DNA from: Cunninghamia lanceolata
Lineage: Eukaryota > Streptophyta > Pinopsida > Cupressales > Cupressaceae
Reading direction: 5' to 3'
Length of the DNA: 64,000 nucleotides
Assembly: GCA_027924645.1 (NCBI GenBank)
Contig: BSBN01000445.1
Coordinates: 2,525,001 to 2,589,000 of the forward strand
In this document: positions 1-8,760 of the stretch, one piece after another
Position numbering within the stretch: the first letter of the stretch is position 1
How the letters are laid out: every line of letters starts with the position of its first letter
Made by a program: the position numbers and the translations under genes
Notes under the pieces: generated by a model
What the model was told of the DNA's origin: nothing
The model's input: the letters and a program-made list of their open reading frames with translations, nothing else
Database searches by the model: none

Positions 1-1540
1 TTGTCCAAGTTAGTTGCCCCATATGTAGTATCTGATGCCTCTACCTGGAGTATCTATTATTCAGCTCTGGATCCATTAACTTCCATGTTCATCAGGAGAA
101 CACATCCTGAGATCACTACATTGACAGGAGCTTTTCAAGAAGCTATCAAAGTGAATCAGCAGTTGATACCTACTCCTACTCCAAATATAGTGTTTCCCAC
201 CTTGCCTGGCATGCATTCACAATATCCCGCATCATATCCTGCAACATATTCTCCGCAGTATCCTGCGCAGTATCCTAATGGAATAGTGATACCTCCAGCA
301 GTCATGCCTGCCCCTTTGCAAATACTTCCACTAAGCATCATGCCCCCTCCTAATGGAAATAGTCAAGTGCCACAATACCCTGCACAAGCCCAGATACCTC
401 AGGGTGCTGATCTATCCAATAATAACCAAGGGTCCTCTTTCTTCAAGCCTCAGACTGAAAATGTAGTGGCTAAAGCTCAAGAAGAAAAGGAGGAAATCAA
501 AGAAATTTCTGCTCAATTAAGAAAACTCACCACAGAAGTGACACACTTGAGAAATCAGGGTTTTTATTCCCAGTCCAGTCAGAATAGAAATTATTCCAAT
601 GACAGACCAAATTATCCTGATAGAGGATATAACAACAATAATTTCAACAATAATGGTGGAAATAACAATAATCCACCTAGACAGCCCAGAGTATGGAATT
701 CCAGGCCAAATAATGGTTCATTTTCATCATCCCTGGATAATTAGCCTCCTAGTGAAGCCAAACAGACTACTAGAGTCAATCTTGCTGAGGCAGCTCTTAC
801 TAATTGGTGTAGGATCCACAATACTAATGCACATGCAGAGTTAGACTGTCCACAATTTAGAATTGCTGCTAGCATCTTTTAGACTGAAGTGTCTAACACT
901 TCTGGAAATCCACCTCATGTAGAAGGAAATGAGATTGTTCCTTGTGGATACGACTCAGCTTTTGTGCTAGAAGCCTACACAAATGAACCTCGCCAGAATT
1001 GCAATCAGGCATGTGAAGAATCGGCCTTAGCTTTTGAAACAAACTATGTTTTCCCCTTCGAAGATGAAAATGAGCCTGCAAGGGAACGTGAAGAAGTACA
1101 TGCATATCAGCAGCAATATTCTGGTAAGCACAATTATAACTTGAGGAGCAATGCCAACAGACCTGCTGGTCCATTGACATCATCTCTACCTCCAAACAAC
1201 TTCAATACACCTCCTGATCCTAAGGCTAGCAATAACCCAGGGTTCCCTAAGGTGAATGCTCAGTACTTGTCACCTCAAAACACAGTATCAAAGATTGTGA
1301 ACACACCTCATGAATCTAACAAGTTGGTCAGCTATCTCGCTGATGAAATGAAGAAAATTAAGATCAGCCTGTCCCTGTCTGAGTTACTGAAAACCCCTGC
1401 CATCAAAAAGGCATTCATGAAGTCCTTAGATGATCCTACCTCCAAAGAGGATAGCCATTTTTCGAACCAATCCAGTGGCAAGGATCATGCTATTAAGGAT
1501 AATATTATCAAGCCTAAAGTGTCAGCTACAGTCCAAGCTG
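1..1540 (+). pseudogene. Element A gag (C-terminal two thirds), broken
   Basis: This is the structural gag protein that would form the particle and bind RNA. The window opens inside the gag core (conserved segment ending DPLTSMFIRRTH). Next come a Tyr/Pro/Gln-rich stretch at about residues 70-95, a charged coiled-coil segment at about 155-190 (AKAQEEKEEIKEISAQL) and an Asn/Gly-rich, Arg-containing segment. At 805-870 a zinc-knuckle-like C-x2-H-x4-H-x4-C motif (WCRIHNTNAHAELDC) replaces the usual CCHC. TAG codons at 742 and 880 interrupt the frame; the homologous part of element B lacks the second one. The boundary with protease is approximate. There is no sign of a host gene. Confidence 0.8.
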
Positions 1541-2954
1541 TGGAAACCTCCCACATGACCTTGTATAGGGATAAAACTGAATCACCTCCATTCCTTCTTA
1601 CCATAAGAATGTTTAGTAAGAACCTGCACAACTGTCTGGTAGATTCAGGAGCCTCAACGAATGTTATGCCCTTGTCAATATGCAATGCCTTAGGACTACA
1701 TCCTGCCAAATCCTTAAAGAAAGTCACATAGTTGGACAAAACAGAAGTGTAGTAGGCGAATTAACTCATATCCACATGCAGCTAGCATCTAATCCTAGGA
1801 TCCAGTATTATATTGATATTCAAGTAGTTGACATACCTGATACATACGGGATGTTGCTTAGCCGCGATTGGTCTAAAACTCTTAACGGATATATGTCCAC
1901 AGATTTCAGTCACATGTGGTTACCCTGGAAGGGTATACCTAATCAGATCAGGATTGATGCTGAACCTAGAATGAAACATATGATAACTGAGTACAACAGA
2001 ACAAATGAGATCATGTACGTAAACGTAGAACTTGGAGTTTACTGCATCAGGCTGCAGACCGTCAAAATAGAAGAGATCATGATGCTTAAGCTGCATCATC
2101 ATCATCATGATGATGATCAGGAGGACATGCCAATCATAAAAACTGATAATTATCTTGATAATGAGAATGAAATAGATCACTTCAGAGATTTTCAGATACA
2201 TCTGTCTAGACAGGTAAAACGTTGTCAATTGCTAAATATACCGGCTAATGATATTTTGATTGACGGATGGTGCAGGTTACACGATGAAGCACATTTAGAG
2301 AAGACATGTGAAACATGCTTAGAGATGATGATGCTAGAACAAACATACAGCGAGGCATCATCATCATATTCCGAGGTAAATGTTACATTTGATGATGATG
2401 ACAATAATAACTCTTTTCCATCTTTTGTAGGAACTGAAGAATAGACAGATCATGATGAGCATCCTATCCCGGAAACGGAGGAAATTTTAGTCTCTCTCCA
2501 AGTAAATAATGAAATGAAAGAAAAGATCACCCCAGGGAGTGATTGCTTTATGGAGCCAGATTATGAATTGTCTAATGAGGACAAAGGTAGTGACCTGACG
2601 AAGTTCGAAGAATTTTTGGAAAAGGAAATAGAGAAGGTGATACGGCAGCATAAATCTCCTCGGGAGGTCTTAATTAAAAATTGGTGTAGGTTGCATGAGG
2701 CACCTCACTCAGAAACAACTTGCTCACTATGTTTACACATCCTGAAAAAGCATGCAGCTGCAGATTCAGAAGATCATCCTCCTACTGAAAAGAAAGAGAG
2801 GATAGAAAAGCCATCAGGCTCACAAGAAAAGGGAAAGAGGAAACTTAAGGATGATGATGTCCTTAAGATAAAATGGATATCAGGCGGAGCAGCAGCCAGA
2901 GCTGCAAAGGGAAAAGAACGTTCAGCTAAATGTCCTGCTGAAGATAAACCTTAG
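1541..2954 (+). pseudogene. Element A retropepsin-like protease and zinc-motif linker, broken
   Basis: This is the aspartic protease that would process the polyprotein. The active site LVDSGASTNVM has its Asp at 1642-1644. The conserved C-terminal half follows (GMLLSRDWSKTLNGY, about 1850-1890). TAG at 1729 sits where B reads Gln (VTQLNK), and a frameshift follows near 1750. The linker to RNase H is acidic and holds two further Cys/His motifs, at about 2267-2320 (WCRLHDEAHLEKTCETC) and 2680-2735 (WCRLHEAPHSETTCSLC), spaced C-x2-H-x3-H-x4-C-x2-C. TAG codons at 2442 and 2952 also interrupt it. The role of the repeated motifs is unknown; nucleic-acid binding is a guess. Confidence 0.75.
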
Positions 2955-3419
2955 ATCCTGAGGTTTGATGGATCCAAATCTAAGCAGGGTGCCGGGGTAG
3001 GAATAGACCTAATTGATCCAACTGGGAAATCCCATCTGGCACCGTACAGATTATAGTTCCCCTATACTAACAATGTAGCAGAATATGAGGCTTTGATTCA
3101 TGGAATGTTGTTGGCTCACAAGAGGAAAGTAAAGATTCTGCATGTCTTTGGAGATTCAGAACTAGTTGTGAAGCAAGTAAGAGGAATTTATTCCTGTAAC
3201 TACAAAAAACTATCAAATTACAGGCATCGTGTGTGGGACCTGATGGAGGACTTTGACGCCTTTAATATCACTCATGTACCAAGAGAACAAAACCATAGGG
3301 TAGATGCGCTAGCTCAAGCTGCCAGTACATTGGAGCCACTGTCTATATCTGATCTGAAGAGATTTTCAGTAGAACTAGTGTCAATGCCATCAATACCTAA
3401 TAATGTGACTAATCTGTAG
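2955..3419 (+). pseudogene. Element A second RNase H (aRNH type), located upstream of RT
   Basis: This RNase HI fold would cleave RNA in RNA/DNA hybrids during reverse transcription. All four expected catalytic acidic positions are visible: Asp in FDGSKSK (about 2965), Glu in NNVAEYEAL (about 3080), Asp in FGDSELVVKQV (about 3150) and Asp in NHRVDALAQA (about 3300). The NNVAEYEAL motif and the rest resemble the archaeal/plant-type RNase H that Tat-lineage elements acquired as a second domain. In those elements it normally follows the native RNase H; here it lies between protease and RT. A TAG at 3052 replaces the Gln found in B (LQFPCTNN). TAG at 3417 ends the segment, again where B has Gln. 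Confidence 0.85.
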
Positions 3420-5110
3420 GTGTTTGATGATGATCAACACATTCTAAACTTCATTTCAAATAGAGACATATTTGAGGCTCAGATCATAGATGAGAATGGA
3501 GTGGAGGATCATGTCTGGGAAGAAGATGACATATTAGAGTTGCCTAGCAAAAGAATCCCCAAAGGTATGATTGAGTTGGAAAGAGCCTTTGATTTGGATA
3601 ATATCCTTAAACATAAAGATCTGCCTAAGGCAGATGGAGGTCAATATTCACAAGTGAATATTGGACAAGCTGATGACAAGAAAAATGTCTTATTGGGTAA
3701 GGTTTGTACACCAGAAGAGTTAGAAGGAATAACTCAGGCCCTCAAGGATTACATACATGTAATTGCATGGACTTATGATCAGCTGAAGACATATGACACC
3801 TCTGTCATAACTCATACTATACCTCTCAAGCCGGATGTGAAACCTTTCAGATAGAAGCAGAGACCAGTCAATGCCTTGCTTGAACCAATAATTCTTGAAG
3901 AAGTTAAGAAATTGTTAAACGCCGGGATAATATTTCCTGTCAGGCACTCCACTTGGGTGGCTAATCTTGTGCCGGTCAGGAAAAAGAGTGGAGACATCAG
4001 GTTATGTGTAGATTTCAGAAACTTGAACAGAGCATCAGAAAAGGATAATTATCCTTTACCCTCACTAGATGAAGTTCTGCAGATTATAAATGGAGCCAAG
4101 ATGATGTCCTTCTTGGACGGCTTTTCAGATACAACCAAGTAATGGTTGACAAAATTGATAGATTGAAAACTGCCTTCACCACAAAGTGGGGGATATTTGC
4201 ATATAGACGTATGCCCTTTGGACTCATAAATGCTGGAGCTACATTCCAGCGAGCAATGGACATAGCTTTCAGAGGTTTAATAGGAAAGTGTATAGTCATC
4301 TACATGGATGACCTGACGGTATTCTCCAAGGAAAGGAGAAATCATGTTGCTGATCTTAGAAGTGTATTGAAGAAATGTGAAGAATATGGAATATCTTTAA
4401 ATCCCAAGAAGTGCATATTTGGAGTCACAACAGGAAAATTACTAGGCCACCTGATCACAGAGGATGGAATTATCATTGATCCTGATAGGGTGGAATCTAT
4501 TATGAAGTTACAACTTCCAGGAAGCAAAAAGGAACTCAAGTCTTACTTTGGTAAGATAAACTTTGTGAGGAAGTTCATCACCAGCTTTGCTGAGATTGTC
4601 AGACCTTTAAATGCTATGTTGAAAAAGGATGCACAAATTGAATGGACACCAGAAGCCCATACTACATTTGAAGATATAAAAAAGGCCATTTCAGATGCTC
4701 CTATCCTCGTTAGTCTAGACTACACCAAAGATTTCTACATCTATTCATTTGCTTCAGAACATACCTCTGCAGCAGTGTTAACTCAAAGAAATGAAGAGAA
4801 AGAAGAGAAACCAATTGCTTTCATGAGCTGTCCTTTTAGGGATGCTGAGTTGAGATATGTAGATGTTGAGAGACATGTACTTGCATTAGTCAGGGCAGTA
4901 AAGAAATTCAGACATTACATACTCAGAAGCAAAGTGATTGCTGTGGTGCCTGATGCAGTGGTGAAGATGCTGCTGATGCAAAGTGAGCCTGGTGAGAAAA
5001 GAGCTAAATGGATTACTGTATTACAAGAGTATGGCATGGAAATTACACCAATGAAGCTGGTAAGAGGACAAGCTCTGAGCCAGATGATATCTGAGATTGA
5101 TCCCAACATC
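3420..5110 (+). pseudogene. Element A linker, reverse transcriptase and degenerate native RNase H
   Basis: An acidic linker runs to 3854 (TAG), followed by RT: fingers motif LVPVRKKSGDIRLCVDFRNL (about 3970-4030), palm motif SFLDGFS, MPFGLINAGATFQR, and catalytic YMDD at 4301-4312. A one-base deletion at about 4128, in the segment usually read as GFSGYNQ, shifts the frame; the frame is then open to 6406. The native RNase H at about 4725-5095 has lost catalytic residues: the usual TDAS is SFAS, and the usual ADALS is GQALS, while Glu (DVERHVLALVRA) and one Asp (PDAVVK) remain. This looks like a structural leftover whose catalysis passed to the upstream domain. Confidence 0.85.
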
Positions 5111-6406
5111 ACTAGTCAGCAATATCTGATCAATGAGAAAGACAATAAAGAATGGTATTCAGATATCAGACACATCTTGATTACTAGAAGATGTCCATCA
5201 AGGATGCAAGCCTCACAGAGAAGAGCCTTAAAGATAAGATCCCAAAAATATATGATGAAGGGAGGAACCTTGTTCAAGAAGAACTACGAAGGAATATACC
5301 TTAGATGCTTAGAGAAGCCAGAAGCAAGTAGAGTCCTGGCAGAATTACATGTTAAGTTTGGAATGGCACATGGATCAGCGTTGGCCACAACACATGCAAT
5401 CCTCCGCGCAGGATATTACTGGCCTACAATTTTTAAAGAAACAGCTGATCATGTTAAATGTTGTCATGTTTGCCAGGTTGCTGCCACCAGAGAAAAATAT
5501 GCTGCACAACCCTTGCAGCCAGTAATGGAAGAGCACCCATTTGCACAGTGGGGCATGGACTTCATAGGACCAATCAATCCTCCGTCTTCCTCAGGGCATA
5601 GGTATGTTTTAACAATTGCTGATTATTGTACTAGATGGATTGAGGCTATTAGCAGCAAAACTTGCACTGCAGATGATGTCATTAAATTTCTGGAGAGCAA
5701 CATTGTCATCAGGTATGGAACTCCTTATGCATTGGTAAGTGATAATGGGTCCGCCTTCATTTCCACCAAGTTATCCGGTTGGGCTTTTGACCATGGGATT
5801 ATACTTAAGTTCTCATCTAATTATTACCCTCAAGGGAATGGTTTAGCAGAATCCACCAACAAGAATTTACTGAGTATCATAAGAAAATTGATAGAGAAGA
5901 ACCCCAGGGAATGGAACTCATTCCTAAAGTATGCCTTATGGGTGGACAGAACTAGAATAAAAACTGCATTAGGAAACTCACCTTTCCAACTAGTATATGG
6001 AGTGGATCCAATCCTCCTTGTAAAATTAAAAATTCCTACCCTACAGTTTGCCCAAGAATACCTAGGCATAGACAATAGACAAGAAGTCAGGTTGCTTCAG
6101 TTGATGCACCTGGAAGAAAAAAGGAGTCAAGCAATTGATCAATTTGCAAAACATCAGGCTGTTGTCAAATGCTGGTTTGACAAGAGAGCTAGAATTAAAG
6201 CTTTCAGGATATCCGATTTGTTCCTGATGTGGGATAAGGCCCATGAAAAGAAAGGTGACCATAGTAAGTTTGATAGATTATGGATAGGTCCCTTTCAAAT
6301 TTCTGAGATAGTAGGAGACAATACTTATAGGCTTAAAAAACTGATAGGTGAGGATCTCCCATTGCCAGTCAATGGACAATTCCTCAAACATTATTTCCAG
6401 GCCTGA
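5111..6406 (+). pseudogene. Element A integrase, frame intact
   Basis: Integrase inserts the cDNA into chromosomal DNA. Visible are the N-terminal HHCC zinc domain (His pair near 5350-5395, CCHVCQ near 5460), the DDE core with Asp in WGMDFIG (5558), Asp in VSDNGSAF (about 5740) and Glu in LAESTNKN (about 5848), then a C-terminal domain with a GPFQI-type motif near 6290. I see no chromodomain after it. The stop is TGA at 6404-6406. This part is uninterrupted and keeps all catalytic residues, unlike the homologous domain of B. Confidence 0.9.
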
Positions 6407-6898
6407 ATGACTTCATAACAGTCATGTGTATCATATTGTATACTTGTATAGTTGTTTGTACAGTGTGTCTGTTTTGTTTGTTTCGTTGTGTTGGTTGGGA
6501 CCTTGTTCTGGTAAGTCAGGATTGTGAACTTCATCACCCCAGAAAATAACTAAATTGTTAAGATTCAAGTAATGAGATCACATTTAGACATAGGTTATGA
6601 TTCATTGTAAGAAGTGTTTATGATCAGGTTTGTGATATCTTTTCATCAGGATGCCTTTTCTTGATCAAAGTGAATCAATCACAATGAAACACCTAACAGC
6701 CTTGGGTTTGTTGAACACACAAGTATAGGTGTTAAGTGAAAAATCTAAAGGGACTCCTTTGCTACCAATACAATCTCCAACCTAAAGCTGCAAGTGATTG
6801 TACCTTATACAAATAAGCTAACATGATGACATCAAATACAAATTTTAAAGAGAAAATTAGAACAGAAATAAAATTAGGCCATCTAAGTAACTCTACCG

Positions 6899-6990
6899 AG
6901 GCTATAGATGCCTGCTGGCAGTGGGGCTCTACTTAGGGAGATTGTATAGATAACCTTGCTGGGGCTATAGACGCCTGCTGGCAGCAAGGC
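6899..6990. repeat. Two copies of a short direct repeat, period about 64
   Basis: GGCTATAGATGCCTGCTGGC at 6899 recurs at 6963 with one change (GACGCC), followed in both by AGGCTCTA/GGGCTCTA-type sequence. It contains the inverted words GCCTGCTGGC. No function is evident. Confidence 0.7.
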
Positions 6991-7758
6991 TCTATCTAGG
7001 TCAGCTATGAGGGATGATCCCCAACTATGTAGTTTAACACCAGTTACTTATGTTTTCAACTTACTTTCAAGATGAGGATAATTAATCATATGCACACACC
7101 TGATCCTTTGTTAGCATTGTTGTCATGACGAAATTTTATCATTCATAGGATCATGATACTTATGCTTATATGGAATTAGAATACTATATGTAAATGTGAT
7201 TACATCACTTGAATCATTGGAATTTGTTTGTTTTCTTTGGTGGCAAGTTGTTGTGTGGTTACACAAAACACCCCATTTTGACTTGGCAAAACAGGGACCC
7301 AATTTTTGGTTTGGCTTGTGCGTCTGCTTCTGGGCGGTTTGGTAAAAGTAAGTCGAGTGCATCATCCTACAAAATCATGATGAGGTAAGTCACCATGAGG
7401 TTAGTTTGTCAAAGTTCGTATTTCATCTCTGTGACCTTATATTTTGAAAGAGCATTGAAATTTAGGCAAGTTTGCCTTTTACATCACCTCGATATTTGTC
7501 AGGATATAAAAGTTATGAACAGTCAAAGTTTCGGTCAAACCTGATATTCATAAGAGGAAGGTCATATTGTTGAAGTTCATCATCATATTTGAAATGCTCC
7601 CTCTGATATGTCATGCGGTTCAAATATCCGGATGTCAACTTTGAATGGTTGCAAACTCTTCCCGTCAAACAATTTTATCTATCGTTTGCATCATACTTCG
7701 CATATAACTCGATGTGTCTTTATATCCTCCTGATGCAAATATCACCCTTAGCAAATAT

Positions 7759-7870
7759 CCTGATGACATCATCCTAATACAATAAACGGATGAACATACA
7801 TCCTGATGACATCATCCTAATACGATAAATGGATGAACATACATCCTGATGACATCATCATCACATTTAC
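7759..7870. repeat. 43-base tandem repeat, about 2.5 copies
   Basis: Units start at 7759, 7802 and 7845 and share CCTGATGACATCATCCTAAT followed by ACRATAAAYGGATGAACATA. The unit is rich in the near-palindrome GATGACATCATC. It lies in the spacer ahead of the accessory ORF. Confidence 0.8.
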
Positions 7871-8544
7871 ATTGCCGCAGGATTTTATCTAAAACATGAT
7901 CATGTTAGCCTAATATGATGATGACGTCATGATGCACTTCCGATACGAAGAGCGAATATTAGGATGACGTCATCCCGATATTCTGAAAGAGAGAGAGATG
8001 TAAGTTTGTCTCGACATCATCATATTTTGAAACATCACCCGATACACCGAAATATCCTCCTGATGTACTACGTAGAAAAGGTGCTTTTGTCACCTGAATC
8101 TTGTCGCGATAATAATGTCAATACGAGGGAGGATGATATTGAAACTCAACCTGATATTTGCGAATATCATCCTGCCCTCATAATATCCTGTCATAGGGAT
8201 ATTCTCCCGCTCCCGTTGCCGCCATTATCATTTAATGTGCGCAGCCATGGTAGGTGGTTCCTGCCGACTCCGGAACCCAATGAAACACCTGGCGAGATCC
8301 TGCATTTTTCGCACGGATAAGCAAGGAACATGATCTAATCTGTCAGAGTTGCCATAAATGCGCCCTAAATGCGAGGTTAAAAGGTAATTCAACCGCCATT
8401 TTTACATTTACCTTATGATAAACTTGTTTTATAGAGCACCAGCTTCCATATCTGCATACCAGCTACCATTGCACAAATTGAGCTCACGAGTAGAAGGGAA
8501 AGGTGATCACCAGCTGAATTAAGAACATCTCGGCACTCTACTGG

Positions 8545-8552
8545 TATAAAAG
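8545..8552 (+). promoter_or_regulatory. TATA-like box upstream of accessory ORF W
   Basis: TATAAAAG occurs 216 bases before the ATG of ORF W. A start about 32 bases downstream would fall just inside the candidate intron beginning at 8570, so the box and that splice donor cannot both be used in one transcript. This is a sequence match only. Confidence 0.35.
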
Positions 8553-8569
8553 GAAATCTGCACAACCAG

Positions 8570-8754
8570 GTAAGTGAATAAACCCTCATCATATTGTTTC
8601 TATTCTGGTGCAATAATTGTAAGTTCTGGTTTATGCGCCCGTATGATCAAGTAATGTTGGAGTTCATACAGTAGGCATAATGATTTATAAATTCAACCGC
8701 AGTATGCATGCATGTATGTACCTTGTTGTGAGATAGGATTGTCGTTAATTGCAG
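8570..8754 (+). other. Candidate intron before ORF W
   Basis: The donor CAG|GTAAGT at 8567-8575 fits the plant consensus. The acceptor TTAATTGCAG ends at 8754, six bases before the ATG of W. The 185 bases between are T/A-rich. Splicing from an LTR-driven transcript would give a subgenomic mRNA for W, as is known for env-like ORFs. This is inference from splice signals only. Confidence 0.4.
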
Positions 8755-8760
8755 ACACTC

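Larger units (their letters stand above)
6407..8569 (+). other. Non-coding spacer of element A between pol and accessory ORF
   Basis: There is no long open frame with a recognisable product. The stretch holds a duplicated 22-base motif at 6899-6984, a 43-base tandem repeat at 7759-7870 and many CCTGATG/CATCAT words between 7570 and 8200. A TATA-like box lies at 8545. A TGTTGG at 6489 was considered as an LTR start, but no matching end was found. The position, downstream of integrase and upstream of a sense ORF, is where env-like and other extra ORFs of plant elements have their leader. Confidence 0.6.

Noticed and set aside
742..3854. Programmed TAG readthrough or a reassigned amber codon
   Set aside because: B has Gln codons at several matching positions and the downstream 2.26 kb of A has no TAG in frame; mutation of CAG is simpler.
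6489..6540. TGTTGG as start of a 3' LTR directly after A's integrase
   Set aside because: No polypurine tract precedes it, no matching CA end or LTR motif follows, and a convincing LTR with polypurine tract is found at 14677.
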